The notes: generated by a model from the sequence alone, not told the origin. DNA of 64,000 nt from Confluentibacter flavum (GCF_002843175.1 NZ_PJEO01000054.1:1-64000), one strand, 5' to 3'. Counted from the stretch's first letter, positions 17,804-27,226 are shown. Translations and numbers: made by a program.

Positions 17804-18595
17804 ATGGATTTACATTTAAAAAATAAAGTGGTCGTTGTAACAGGTGCAGCCGGAGTTAAAGGCAGTATAGGTGAAACAATTGTGCAATCTTTAGCAAATG
17901 AAGGGGCAATCCCAGTTATTGTTTGTAGAAATGACCGCGGTTATGGCTATGAAAAAGAACTGAAAGACAAAGGTATTGATGCACTTTTTGTTAAAATAGA
18001 TTTGAAAAATCCTGTAGAGATTGAAAGGGCTGCAAAAATTATAGGAGAAAAATATGGACGTATTGATTCCTTGATTAATAATGTTGGGGTTAATGATGGG
18101 GCAGGATTAGACTCATCGATGGAAGCGTTTATGGACTCCTTGCAGCTTAACCTTGTTAGCTTTTTTGCTATGACCAAATATTGTTTACCATACATTAAAA
18201 AATCTAAAGGCAATATTTTAAACATAGGTTCTAAAGTAGCACTTACTGGACAAGGAAGAACCTCTGGATACGCTGCTTCAAAAGGAGGTGTTTTAGGACT
18301 AACAAGAGAATGGGCGGTTGATTTGATTAAAGAAGGCATTCGTGTAAATGCGATCATTATTGCCGAAAGTTGGACACCAGCCTACGATACTTGGATTCAA
18401 ACGTTGGAAAACGGGGAAGAAAAATTACAGTCCATCGTAAAGAAAATTCCTTTAGAAAATAGAATGACTACGCCTCAAGAAATAGCCGACACCTGTTTGT
18501 TTGCCATTTCAGATAGGTCATCACATACTACAGGACAATTCATAACGGTTGATGGGGGCTATGTTCATCTAGATCGATCGTTATTAACTGAATAA
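17804..18595 (+). CDS. SDR oxidoreductase, candidate L-fucose dehydrogenase
   Basis: A 263-residue short-chain dehydrogenase with a slightly stretched cofactor loop, TGAAGVKGSIG at 13-23, then NNVG at 92-95, Ser143, and Y156-AAS-K160. The loop differs from the standard TGxxxGxG spacing by extra residues. In deoxyhexose clusters an SDR of this size oxidises the free sugar to the lactone, and position between the lactonase and the sugar importer fits that. Assignment of the two SDRs to the two oxidation steps is inference. Confidence 0.78.
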   Translation: MDLHLKNKVVVVTGAAGVKGSIGETIVQSLANEGAIPVIVCRNDRGYGYEKELKDKGIDALFVKIDLKNPVEIERAAKIIGEKYGRIDSLINNVGVNDGAGLDSSMEAFMDSLQLNLVSFFAMTKYCLPYIKKSKGNILNIGSKVALTGQGRTSGYAASKGGVLGLTREWAVDLIKEGIRVNAIIIAESWTPAYDTWIQTLENGEEKLQSIVKKIPLENRMTTPQEIADTCLFAISDRSSHTTGQFITVDGGYVHLDRSLLTE

Positions 18596-18628
18596 TTTTA
18601 CCAACACCACTAAACCAATTAAACTAAT

Positions 18629-19960
18629 ATGAATAAAACAACCAAAATACCAGTTGTTGCTAAATCGGTTATCCTGCCGTTTATTTTAATTACCTCACTT
18701 TTTGCGTTATGGGGATTTGCAAACGATATTACCAACCCAATGGTTTCAGCTTTTAAAAAAGTAATGGAATTGGATAATTTTCAAGCGTCCTTGGTTCAAA
18801 TGGCTTTTTATGGAGGGTATTTTACCATGGCATTGCCTGCAGCTATTTTTGTGAATAAATATTCTTATAAAAAAGGAGTCTTGCTGGGATTAGCTTTATA
18901 TGCTGTTGGTGCCTTACTTTTTTACCCAGCTGCAGCATTTGAAGCGTTCGGTTTTTTCTTAGCAGCGTTGTACATCTTAACATTCGGATTGGCATTTTTA
19001 GAAACTACGGCCAACCCTTATATATTGTCCATGGGCGATGAAGCAACAGCAACACAGCGCCTCAATCTGGCACAAGCATTTAATCCCATTGGGGCTTTGG
19101 GGGGCTTAATAATTGCCCAAAAATTCATCTTAGGGTTTTTGCAGTCAGATGATTTAAATCCAGATGGAACCTCTGTTTTCGAAACACTTAGCGAAACAGC
19201 AAAAGCGACGGTTCGTACGTCCGACTTACTGATAATTCGTAATCCTTATGTTATATTAGGGTTGGTTGTTATTGGCTTTTTAGTGTTGATTGCTTCAATA
19301 AAAATGCCGCAAAATAAAGATCAAGAAACCAAAGTTCATATAGGACAATCAATAGGAAGACTTTTTAAGTCGAAAAAATTTGTATGGGGCGTGATTGCTC
19401 AGGCATTTTATGTAGGGGCACAAATTATGTGTTGGACGTATTTATATCAGTATGCCGAATCTATTGGTATTGATAATCAATCTGCCGTGTGGTATGGGAT
19501 TGCTGCATTAGGTATTTTTCTAACTGGAAGATTGATAGGAACAATGTTATTAAGATATATTAATAGTGGTAAGTTGCTATTCTATTTTTCGATAGGTGCC
19601 TTGGTTTGTACCGTGGCAACCGTTTTTATCACTGGAATGATTGGGCTATATGCGTTGGTTGGTATATCGTTTTTTATGTCTATTATGTTTCCAACCATTT
19701 ATGGGATTGCTTTAGAAGGGCAGGGAGAAGACGCGAAATTTGGTGCTGCATTTTTAGTAATGGCCATTGTTGGTGGTGCGCTTATGCCAACGTTGCAGGG
19801 ATTAATATTAGATATAGGAGGTATAGGTTATACCGATACACATATTTTAGGAGTACCAGAAGTTAATTTTTCATTTTTACTACCAGCTGCTTGCTTCTTG
19901 ATTATTGGATATTATGGTATTATGGTGTACAAAAACAAATTTAAAAGTCATGGAAACTAA
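18629..19960 (+). CDS. fucP: FucP-type L-fucose:H+ symporter
   Basis: A 443-residue major facilitator protein of the FHS (FucP) family with 12 predicted membrane segments. Family marks are the opening LFALWGFANDITNPM at about 26-40, the LETTANPYILSMG stretch near 130 and QRLNLAQAFNPIGALGG. FHS members import L-fucose, and some carry glucose, galactose or N-acetylglucosamine; the lactonase and mutarotase beside it point to a 6-deoxyhexose. The last 11 bases overlap the mutarotase gene. Confidence 0.88.
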   Translation: MNKTTKIPVVAKSVILPFILITSLFALWGFANDITNPMVSAFKKVMELDNFQASLVQMAFYGGYFTMALPAAIFVNKYSYKKGVLLGLALYAVGALLFYPAAAFEAFGFFLAALYILTFGLAFLETTANPYILSMGDEATATQRLNLAQAFNPIGALGGLIIAQKFILGFLQSDDLNPDGTSVFETLSETAKATVRTSDLLIIRNPYVILGLVVIGFLVLIASIKMPQNKDQETKVHIGQSIGRLFKSKKFVWGVIAQAFYVGAQIMCWTYLYQYAESIGIDNQSAVWYGIAALGIFLTGRLIGTMLLRYINSGKLLFYFSIGALVCTVATVFITGMIGLYALVGISFFMSIMFPTIYGIALEGQGEDAKFGAAFLVMAIVGGALMPTLQGLILDIGGIGYTDTHILGVPEVNFSFLLPAACFLIIGYYGIMVYKNKFKSHGN

Positions 19961-20285
19961 AAAGTACTACCTTTTTTGCGATTTAAAAGATGATGAGCAT
20001 TTAATTGCAGAATATAAAGCCTATCATAAAAATGTATGGCCAGAGATTATAAAAAGTATTAAAGATTCTGGGATAGTAAATATGGAAATCTATAATAAAG
20101 GCAATAGGTTATTTATGATCATGGAAGTGAACGATACCTTTTCCTTTGATAAAAAAGCGGATATGGATGCCAATAATCCTAAAGTGCAAGAATGGGAAAC
20201 CCTTATGTGGCAATATCAACAAAAAGTTCCTATGGCAAAGGATGGGGAAAAGTGGCTGCTATTAGAGGCCATTTTTAAATTATAA
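19950..20285 (+). CDS. L-rhamnose mutarotase family protein (DUF718)
   Basis: A 111-residue protein of the RhaM/DUF718 family, which interconverts the anomers of 6-deoxyhexoses so that anomer-specific enzymes can act. Conserved features: Tyr22 and His26 in EYKAYHKNVWPEI, then EIYNKGNRLFMIMEV. The family was named for rhamnose, but copies also sit in fucose clusters. The chosen ATG overlaps the end of fucP by 11 bases and gives the usual family length; a longer frame starting at 19905 would read through fucP membrane-segment codons. Last gene of the cluster. Confidence 0.88.
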   Translation: METKKYYLFCDLKDDEHLIAEYKAYHKNVWPEIIKSIKDSGIVNMEIYNKGNRLFMIMEVNDTFSFDKKADMDANNPKVQEWETLMWQYQQKVPMAKDGEKWLLLEAIFKL

Positions 20286-20303
20286 AACCGTTATTTTAAA
20301 CAT

Positions 20304-20338
20304 AAAAAGCCTTTAATTTTAAAATTAAAGGCTTTTTT
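20304..20338. terminator. Bidirectional palindromic terminator
   Basis: A 34-base perfect palindrome: the left arm AAAAAGCCTTTAATTTT is followed immediately by its reverse complement. It lies between the mutarotase gene and the convergent sugar transporter, and its A/T ends supply U-tracts for both directions. Confidence 0.85.
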
Positions 20339-20364
20339 ATGCAGACTATTTTTTAATTAAATCT

Positions 20365-21930
20365 TTACGAAAGATATATATAAAGTAAAATAACAAGAGC
20401 GCAAACAGTATAACCGAAAGGTTTTAAATATTTCCAAGGAGTAATATCTACTTGCTTCGTGTATTCATCAAAGAAATCCGTTTCTCTTGGTTTAAAATAA
20501 CTAATGATGAACATAATAAGTATGGTTAAAACAAATAATATGCCCATAAGGTGCAAGAAGCTAATGTCTGGCTTAATCACATATAAGGTAATTAAATAAG
20601 TAACAGCACTAAATACAATAGCCCAATTTGCTGCTTTTCCAGTAACTCTCTTTGAAAAAATACCAACTAATATGATGGCCAAAATTGGCACACTATGAGT
20701 TCCATTCAATTGTTGGAGGTAGGTAAAAACACCGCCTTGTACACCATATAACAAAGGTGCAATTGCCATGGAGAAAAGCCCTAAAAGGATACCGAATATC
20801 TTACCGGCTTTTACCGTTTGTCTTTCAGAAGCATCTTTATTGATGTATTCTTTATAAAAATCAAGTCCAAACAATGTTACCGAGCTATTTAAAGCACTGT
20901 TGAAAGAACTTAAAATAGCTCCAAAAAGAACCGCTGCAAAGAAACCTATAAAGGCAGCAGGAAGCACTTTTTTAACCAACATAGGGTAGGCCTCATCAGC
21001 ATTAGGAATATCACCATTAAAAATATAAAAAGCTATAATACCTGGTAATACGACTATAAAAGGTCCTAATATTTTAATGAAAGCAGCAAATAATAATCCT
21101 TTTTGGCCTTCTTTTAAATTTTTAGCTCCAAGTGCTCTTTGAATAATGGCTTGATTGGTTCCCCAATAATAAAAGTTTACAATAATCATACCCGTAAACA
21201 GTGTCCAGAAAGGCACGTCAGAATCTGGGCCTCCAATAATATCAAACTTTTCAGGTAAAGCAGTAGTTAACGTGTTTAATCCAGTAAATACATTTCCATC
21301 ACCAATATACATTAAACCAAAAATAGGAATTAAAGAGCCCCCTATAATTAAACCTACTGCATTTATAGAATCGGATACGGCAACGGCTTTTAATCCTCCA
21401 AAAATCGCATAGATACCTCCAACAATACCAATGGACCAAACGGTAACCCAAAGCGCGGGTATGGGTTCCATTCCTAACATTTCAGGAATATCAAACATAC
21501 TATTTATAGCCAACGCTCCAGAATATAAAACAGTTGGCAGCATAGAGATAGCATATCCTAATAAGAATAATAATGATACAATGGTTTTGGTAGTTTTACC
21601 ATATCTTTTTTCAAGAAATTGGGGTATGGTTGCAATACCTACTTTTAGGTATTTGGGTAATAGTACAAATGCTGTAAAAACCATGGCTATGGCAGCAACA
21701 ACTTCATATGCCATAATTGGTAGGCCATCTCTAAATGATACACCGTTCATACCCACAATTTGTTCAGTAGATAAGTTGGTAAGTAATAAAGAGCCAGCTA
21801 TAACAGGGCCTGTTAAACTTCTTCCTCCTAAAAAATAGCCATCTGATGAATTTTCATCAGTTTTTCGAGTAGACCACCATGCAATAATAGCTACTAGCAG
21901 AGTGAAGCCAACAAAAGATATAATTCCCAT
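20365..21930 (-). CDS. SSS family sodium/sugar symporter
   Basis: A 521-residue solute:sodium symporter (SLC5-like, vSGLT type) with about 14 membrane segments. Marks include GRSLTGPVIAGSLLLTNLSTEQIVGMNG near 37-63, YAIFGGLKAVAVSDSINAVGL near 172 and YYWGTNQAIIQRALGAKN near 256. These transporters take up hexoses or pentoses with Na+, which fits a marine organism. As the last gene of the ara operon it is probably the arabinose importer; substrate is inferred from context only. Confidence 0.88.
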   Translation of the reverse strand: MGIISFVGFTLLVAIIAWWSTRKTDENSSDGYFLGGRSLTGPVIAGSLLLTNLSTEQIVGMNGVSFRDGLPIMAYEVVAAIAMVFTAFVLLPKYLKVGIATIPQFLEKRYGKTTKTIVSLLFLLGYAISMLPTVLYSGALAINSMFDIPEMLGMEPIPALWVTVWSIGIVGGIYAIFGGLKAVAVSDSINAVGLIIGGSLIPIFGLMYIGDGNVFTGLNTLTTALPEKFDIIGGPDSDVPFWTLFTGMIIVNFYYWGTNQAIIQRALGAKNLKEGQKGLLFAAFIKILGPFIVVLPGIIAFYIFNGDIPNADEAYPMLVKKVLPAAFIGFFAAVLFGAILSSFNSALNSSVTLFGLDFYKEYINKDASERQTVKAGKIFGILLGLFSMAIAPLLYGVQGGVFTYLQQLNGTHSVPILAIILVGIFSKRVTGKAANWAIVFSAVTYLITLYVIKPDISFLHLMGILFVLTILIMFIISYFKPRETDFFDEYTKQVDITPWKYLKPFGYTVCALVILLYIYLS

Positions 21931-21993
21931 AATTTATTTGTTTAATTTATTTTATTAGTTGAAGCGGTCGACAATATACGTCCTTATTCTTTT

Positions 21994-23181
21994 TTATTTT
22001 ACAGAAAATTTAAAAGATGTTTTAGAGACGTAATTTTCTCCCGGACTTAAAACTACCGATGGGAAATCTTTTTGGTTTGGTGAGTCTGGATAATGTTGGG
22101 TTTCTAAACAAAATCCTGTTCTATGGGCATAGGTTCCACCTTGTTTACTTGGTAATGTACCATCCAAGAAATTACCGGTATAAAGTTGAATACCTGGTTC
22201 GTCAGTCAATATTTCCATTAATCGACCGCTTTCTGGGTGATACGCTGTCGCGGCCAATCTCATGCCTTCGTTTTGGTTATTAAGTGCCCAACAATGATCA
22301 TATCCGCCACCTCTTTTTAATTGTTCGTCTTTAACGGCGATATCTTTTCCAATGGTTTTGGCTTGTCTAAAATCAAAAGGTGTATTGGTCACGTCTGTTA
22401 ATTTTCCGGTTGGAATTAAAGTCGCATCTACAGGAACCAATTTATCTGCATTAATTGTAACCTCGTGGTCTAAAATAGGTTTGGTGAAATCACCAGATAA
22501 ATTGAAGTATGAATGTTGGGTAAGATTTACAATGGTTTTCTTATCGGTTGTAGCTTCATAAAGAACCTCTAAGGAATTATCATTATTAAGCGTATAAGTC
22601 ACAGTAGTTTGTAAATTACCTGGGTAACCTTCTTCCATGTCTTTACTTAAATATGTTAGCACTAAAGACGCTGTACTGTCTGTTGCAGTTTCAGAAGCAT
22701 TCCAAACTACTTTGTCAAATCCTTTAACACCACCGTGCAAATGATTTTGTCCGTCGTTTGTTGCTAAAGTGTATTCAGTGCCGTCCAATGAAAATTTAGC
22801 TTTTGCAATTCTGTTACCGAATCTACCAATTAAAGCTCCAAAATAAGGTACTCCTGGCATTTGATATTTGTGTATACTATCAAAACCTAAAACAATATCC
22901 TTGTATTCGCCATTCTTATCAGGCGCTGTCCAAGATGTTATAATACCGCCATAGGTAATAATACTTATCTCCATTCCTTTTTCATTTTTTAGAATGTATT
23001 TATCTACAGGGATGCTATCTGTTGTTGTTCCAAACGGTTCTTTTGTAATGGTGACAAGGTTTTTCATTTCTTCGACAGTTATAATATTAGTGTCCGTTTT
23101 TTTTTCATTTTTACATTGAATACTTAATAAGGCGAAACTTAATAAGGTTACTACATAAAAACTACGCTTTAATGTGTTCAT
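21994..23181 (-). CDS. galM: Galactose mutarotase (aldose 1-epimerase) lipoprotein
   Basis: A 395-residue aldose 1-epimerase. The mature domain shows NGQNHLHGGVKGFDK, the TQHSYFNLSG motif and the C-terminal FCLETQHYPDSPN with the catalytic Glu; the first two hold the catalytic histidines. Unlike cytosolic GalM it starts with a lipoprotein signal peptide ending LSIQC (Cys23), so it should work in the periplasm or on the cell surface, equilibrating sugar anomers before uptake. Position between araA and the symporter gene suggests that it serves arabinose (or released galactose). The Gln before the Cys is an unusual lipobox residue. Confidence 0.88.
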   Translation of the reverse strand: MNTLKRSFYVVTLLSFALLSIQCKNEKKTDTNIITVEEMKNLVTITKEPFGTTTDSIPVDKYILKNEKGMEISIITYGGIITSWTAPDKNGEYKDIVLGFDSIHKYQMPGVPYFGALIGRFGNRIAKAKFSLDGTEYTLATNDGQNHLHGGVKGFDKVVWNASETATDSTASLVLTYLSKDMEEGYPGNLQTTVTYTLNNDNSLEVLYEATTDKKTIVNLTQHSYFNLSGDFTKPILDHEVTINADKLVPVDATLIPTGKLTDVTNTPFDFRQAKTIGKDIAVKDEQLKRGGGYDHCWALNNQNEGMRLAATAYHPESGRLMEILTDEPGIQLYTGNFLDGTLPSKQGGTYAHRTGFCLETQHYPDSPNQKDFPSVVLSPGENYVSKTSFKFSVK

Positions 23182-23207
23182 TTGTTTGTGGTGTTTTAGT
23201 TAAACAA

Positions 23208-24716
23208 TTATAAACGATGCTGAAACATATTGTAATAGGCTTCATTGGCATTGATCTTATCTTTAAATTCCCTTACTGAGGTGTTGTTATCTATAACAAG
23301 TAATTCTACACCAGCAATATCGGCAAAATCTTCCATATATTCAGTAGTAATAGCTTGGCTGTATACGGTATGGTGCGCACCACCAGCTAAAATCCATGCT
23401 GTTGCAGCTACCTCTAAATTTGGTTTAGCATCCCATAGTACTCTGGCAACAGGAAGTTTTGGTAAATCTGCCATTGGTTTTACGGCTTCAACTTCATTTA
23501 CAATCAATCTAAATCTATTGCCCATATCTACTAACGATACATTAATAGCTTGGCCTGCGGGGGAGTTAAATACCAATCTCACAGGATCTTCTTTACCGCC
23601 AATACCTAGCGGATGCACTTCGCATGATGTTTTTCCATCCGTAATAGACGGACAAATTTCTAGCATGTGCGAGCCTAGTACATACGATTTTTCAGGAGTG
23701 AAATGATAGGTGTAATCTTCCATGAAAGAGGTACCACCTTCTAAACCATAATTCATAACTTTTAAAGCTCTAACCATGGCAGCTGTTTTCCAATCGCCTT
23801 CTCCAGCAAAACCATAGCCATCGGCCATTAAACGTTGCGCAGCGATACCTGGCAATTGTTTTAATGCGCCTAAATTTTCAAAGGTGTCCGTGAATGCTTT
23901 AAAACCGCCTTCATCTAAAAAGGAACGTAAGCCTAACTCAATTTTAGCTGCTTCTACTAAAGATTGTCTTTTTTCTCCACCTTTTTTAAGTGATGGCGTT
24001 AATTCATATGAAGATTCGTAAACGTCCAATAATGTGTTTAAATCGCTTTCTGATACATTATCGATATGTTTAACAATATCTGAAGAATCATAACCGTTAA
24101 CAGACATCCCAAAACGAATTTGAGCGTCTACTTTATCACCATCGGTTACAGCTACTTGACGCATGTTGTCTCCAAATCTAGCGACTTTTAAGTTCTGTAA
24201 ATCATCCCAACCAAGTACTACACGAGACCAAATGCCTAATTTTATCTGAACGCGTTCGCTTTGCCAATGGCCAACAACCACTTTACGTTTTTTACGCATT
24301 CTAGACATGATGTATCCAAATTCTCTATCGCCGTGAGCAGATTGATTTAGATTCATAAAATCCATATCGATGGTACTCCAAGGAATTTCAGCATTAAACT
24401 GTGTATGTAAGTGGCAAATAGGTTTGTTTAAAATATTTAAACCAACAATCCACATTTTTGCAGGAGAAAAGGTGTGCATCCAGGTAATTAAACCGATACA
24501 GTTTTTTTCGGCATTAGCTTCTTGGCATATATTGGTAATTTCATCTGGAGTTTTTACGGTTGGTTTAAAAACAATATTTACGGGAATATGTGAAGATCCA
24601 TTTAAACCTTTAACAATCTCTTGAGAATTTAAAGCAACTTGTTTTAAGGTTTCTTCTCCGTATAAATGTTGGCTACCTGTGACGAACCAAATTTCTTTTT
24701 TTGAAATATCTATCAT
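23208..24716 (-). CDS. araA: L-arabinose isomerase
   Basis: A 502-residue protein, the normal length of AraA, converting L-arabinose to L-ribulose with Mn2+. The N-terminus [17 protein letters not shown] and the stretches [41 protein letters not shown] and EDYTYHF are characteristic of the family; the metal-binding Glu and His residues lie in [16 protein letters not shown] and GSHMLEICP. Cytosolic. It follows araD by 24 bases in the operon. Confidence 0.96.
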   Translation of the reverse strand: MIDISKKEIWFVTGSQHLYGEETLKQVALNSQEIVKGLNGSSHIPVNIVFKPTVKTPDEITNICQEANAEKNCIGLITWMHTFSPAKMWIVGLNILNKPICHLHTQFNAEIPWSTIDMDFMNLNQSAHGDREFGYIMSRMRKKRKVVVGHWQSERVQIKLGIWSRVVLGWDDLQNLKVARFGDNMRQVAVTDGDKVDAQIRFGMSVNGYDSSDIVKHIDNVSESDLNTLLDVYESSYELTPSLKKGGEKRQSLVEAAKIELGLRSFLDEGGFKAFTDTFENLGALKQLPGIAAQRLMADGYGFAGEGDWKTAAMVRALKVMNYGLEGGTSFMEDYTYHFTPEKSYVLGSHMLEICPSITDGKTSCEVHPLGIGGKEDPVRLVFNSPAGQAINVSLVDMGNRFRLIVNEVEAVKPMADLPKLPVARVLWDAKPNLEVAATAWILAGGAHHTVYSQAITTEYMEDFADIAGVELLVIDNNTSVREFKDKINANEAYYNMFQHRL

Positions 24717-24740
24717 TTTAATCTTATGGGTTATAGTTAG

Positions 24741-25442
24741 TTATTGACCGTAATAGGAATTTTTTCCATGTTTACGTTCGTAATGTTTTTTGATTAATGA
24801 ATCTTTAAGTCGGGGAGCATTCGGATTTATTTGTCTGGTTAAATAAGCCATTTCTGCAACGACTTCCAATACTTTACTGTTGTAAACGGCTTTAGCAGCA
24901 TTTTTTCCCCAAGCAAAAGGGCCGTGATTTCCTATAAGAATCATTTCAACTTCTTGATAAGAAAGACCTTTGTTTTTAAAACAATCTAGAATTTGAATGC
25001 CCGTGTTGTGCTCGTAATTTCCTTGAATAAGGACGTCGCTCATTGGTGGTGCACAGGGTATATCGGATGTTAAATGGTCGGCGTGGGTTGTTCCGAAAAT
25101 AGGAATATCCAATTGCGATTGTGCCCAAGCGCAAGAATAGGTGGCGTGTGTATGAGCAATACCGCCTATATCTTCCCAATGTTTATAAAGGTAGGAGTGC
25201 GTTTTAGTATCCGATGAAGGCCTCATAGAGCCTTCAATGATATTATTATCAAAATCTAAAATAACAATATCTTCTATTTTTAAAACCTCGTAAGGCACAC
25301 CACTAGGTTTGATGGCGAAAACGCCATTTTTTCTATCAACGGCACTGACGTTTCCAAAGGTGTATACTACCAAACCTAATGCATCTAATTGCATGTTGGC
25401 TTCGTAGCATTCTTGTTTTAAATCTTTATATTTTGAATTCAT
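24741..25442 (-). CDS. araD: L-ribulose-5-phosphate 4-epimerase
   Basis: A 233-residue class II aldolase/AraD family protein, close in size to E. coli AraD (231). It converts L-ribulose 5-phosphate to D-xylulose 5-phosphate. Zinc ligands are visible in GGIAHTHATYSCAWAQ (His-x-His) and the later IGNHGPFAWG His; TTHADHL and the C-terminal HYERKHGKNSYYGQ match AraD rather than fuculose aldolase. It sits eight bases behind araB. Confidence 0.94.
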   Translation of the reverse strand: MNSKYKDLKQECYEANMQLDALGLVVYTFGNVSAVDRKNGVFAIKPSGVPYEVLKIEDIVILDFDNNIIEGSMRPSSDTKTHSYLYKHWEDIGGIAHTHATYSCAWAQSQLDIPIFGTTHADHLTSDIPCAPPMSDVLIQGNYEHNTGIQILDCFKNKGLSYQEVEMILIGNHGPFAWGKNAAKAVYNSKVLEVVAEMAYLTRQINPNAPRLKDSLIKKHYERKHGKNSYYGQ

Positions 25443-25450
25443 TTTTAATG

Positions 25451-27115
25451 TTATTTTACAGATTCAATAAAAGCGCATAATTCTGAGTAAGAATCCATTA
25501 GCAATTTGTAATCTTCAATTTTATCGCTTTCAGGAATATATTCTGCTTCAAAATCGCTTCCCATATTTTTGCTGGCCTCAATCACATTAGGATAAATCCC
25601 TGCGGCTACCGCTGCATAAATAGCAGCTCCCAAAGCTGGTGCTTGATCTGATGCTGCAACTTTAATGGGTTTATTTAAAACATTGGCTAACGTTTGCATG
25701 ATGAAAGTTGATTTTCTGGCAACACCACCAATACCAATAACGGTATCTATTTTTACACCTTCTTCTTCAAATCTATCCACTATTTTTTTAGAACCAAAAC
25801 AAATAGCATTTATTAACGCTTTAAAAATATGAGGTGCTCTTGTGCCTAATGATAAATTGGACATAGCGGCTTTTAGTTCCTGATTGGCATCTGGGGTTCT
25901 ACGACCGTTAATCCAATCTAAAGCGGTGGGGATACTTTCGGATAATGGAATGGCTGCGGCTTGCTCACTCAACTTTTTAATGAAGGTCGCATCAATCTCT
26001 TCTTTTAAATCCTCTTTTTGTTCCGGACTTAATATGTTTGATGATAAGACCAAATTATCAACAGGCCAATAGAGGACATCTTTAAACCAAGCCAATACAT
26101 CACCAAAAGCGGATTGACCAGCTTCCAAACCTATTAATCCAGGAATGACCGAACCATCTACTTGGCCACAAATACCACGAACGGTTTTCGTGCCAATAGT
26201 TTCTTTAGGAGACACAATAATATCACAGGTTGAGGTTCCCATAACGCGAACCAATGTGTTTTCATCTATTTTGGCACCAACGGCTCCAGAGTGCGCATCA
26301 AAAGTACCTACGGCAATAACCGTGTTTGTTGTTAAACCTAATGTATCTGCCCATTCTTGGCTAAGATTACCAGCAACTTCATCGGATGTATATGTGTTTG
26401 TGTAAAGGTTTCTTTTAAGTTTTGATAAATAAGGGTCTAATTGATTCAAAAAGGCATCATCGGGTAAACCACCCCAGCTTTCATGCCACATGGCTTTATG
26501 TCCGGCGGCACATCTGCTTCTTTTAAACGATTTTAGATCTTTGTTGTCAATCAGCAAATAAGTCATTAAATCGCAATGTTCCATCCAAGTGAAAGCGGCA
26601 TTTTTAACGGCTTCATCGTCACGGATGACATGTAATATTTTTGCCCAAAACCATTCAGATGAATAAATACCACCTTCGTATTTTGTGAAATCTTCACCTC
26701 TCCAATTGGCAGCCAATTCATTAATTTCATTAGCTTCATTAATGGCTGTATGGTCTTTCCATAAAACCATCATAGCATTTGGGTTTTCTTCAAAACCCTT
26801 AACCAGAGCGAGCGGCGTGCCATCTTCTGTTACAGGAACAGGAGAAGACCCTGTTGTATCAATGCAAATCGCTTTTATCAATTCTGCATCTATGTTGCTT
26901 TTAGACACAATAGATTTGATGGTTGTTTCCAGCCCTTCAATATGGTCTAATGGGTGTTGCCTAAACTGATTTATGGATGCCTTGCAATAAGCACCTTTTT
27001 TCCAACGAGCGTACCACTGTACTTCTGAGGCTATTTCATTTCCATTTTCAGTGTCAATCAGTACGGCACGAACGGAATCCGATCCGTAATCTAATCCTAT
27101 CACATAACTTTTCAT
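25451..27115 (-). CDS. araB: L-ribulokinase
   Basis: A 554-residue FGGY-family carbohydrate kinase that phosphorylates L-ribulose. Marks: N-terminal phosphate loop GLDYGSDSVRAVLID, the TFDAHSGAVGAKI stretch, VRVMGTSTCDIIV, and GIGGVARKSTFIMQTLANVLNKPI in the C-terminal ATP domain. The start used here begins MKSYVIGLDYG as in the family; a longer frame adds nine residues encoded by leader DNA. First gene of the operon, divergent from the regulator gene. Confidence 0.95.
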   Translation of the reverse strand: MKSYVIGLDYGSDSVRAVLIDTENGNEIASEVQWYARWKKGAYCKASINQFRQHPLDHIEGLETTIKSIVSKSNIDAELIKAICIDTTGSSPVPVTEDGTPLALVKGFEENPNAMMVLWKDHTAINEANEINELAANWRGEDFTKYEGGIYSSEWFWAKILHVIRDDEAVKNAAFTWMEHCDLMTYLLIDNKDLKSFKRSRCAAGHKAMWHESWGGLPDDAFLNQLDPYLSKLKRNLYTNTYTSDEVAGNLSQEWADTLGLTTNTVIAVGTFDAHSGAVGAKIDENTLVRVMGTSTCDIIVSPKETIGTKTVRGICGQVDGSVIPGLIGLEAGQSAFGDVLAWFKDVLYWPVDNLVLSSNILSPEQKEDLKEEIDATFIKKLSEQAAAIPLSESIPTALDWINGRRTPDANQELKAAMSNLSLGTRAPHIFKALINAICFGSKKIVDRFEEEGVKIDTVIGIGGVARKSTFIMQTLANVLNKPIKVAASDQAPALGAAIYAAVAAGIYPNVIEASKNMGSDFEAEYIPESDKIEDYKLLMDSYSELCAFIESVK

Positions 27116-27139
27116 TGTAACATTTTTAAAGAGTAGCAA

Positions 27140-27184
27140 CAAATGTAATATAAAATTTTACGAGTGTAAAAAAAACACTTTACA
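27140..27184 (-). promoter_or_regulatory. araB promoter with overlapping palindromic operator candidate
   Basis: On the minus strand TACATTTG (27140-27147) is a perfect TAnnTTTG -7 box 24 bases ahead of araB; the -33 position falls on TTTA at 27167-27170. A perfect inverted repeat TTTTAC-N4-GTAAAA (27156-27171) covers the spacer and the -33 box, and overlapping repeats AGTGT/ACACT (27163-27179) and TGTAAA/TTTACA (27165-27184) extend it. This is where a repressor would block polymerase. The likely ligand protein is the adjacent NUDIX regulator. Confidence 0.55.
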
Positions 27185-27226
27185 ATAATTTTATTAAATT
27201 GCCTGTTATAATAATTTTATTAAATT
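27184..27226. repeat. Direct repeat of 17 bp in the araB-araR gap
   Basis: The 17-mer AATAATTTTATTAAATT occurs twice, starting 26 bases apart, just upstream of the regulator gene. The second copy ends 15 bases before its ATG. The repeats may be regulator sites for autoregulation or a product of local duplication. Confidence 0.65.

Noticed and set aside
19606-19866. 86-codon frame overlapping fucP
   Set aside because: Shifted reading of fucP; Trp/Tyr/Arg-rich and implausible.
4303-20285. Classical SusC/SusD polysaccharide utilisation locus
   Set aside because: No TonB-dependent SusC-like or SusD-like protein is encoded anywhere in the window, although degradative enzymes and transporters are.
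23245-23706. 153-codon open frame on the plus strand
   Set aside because: Antisense of araA.
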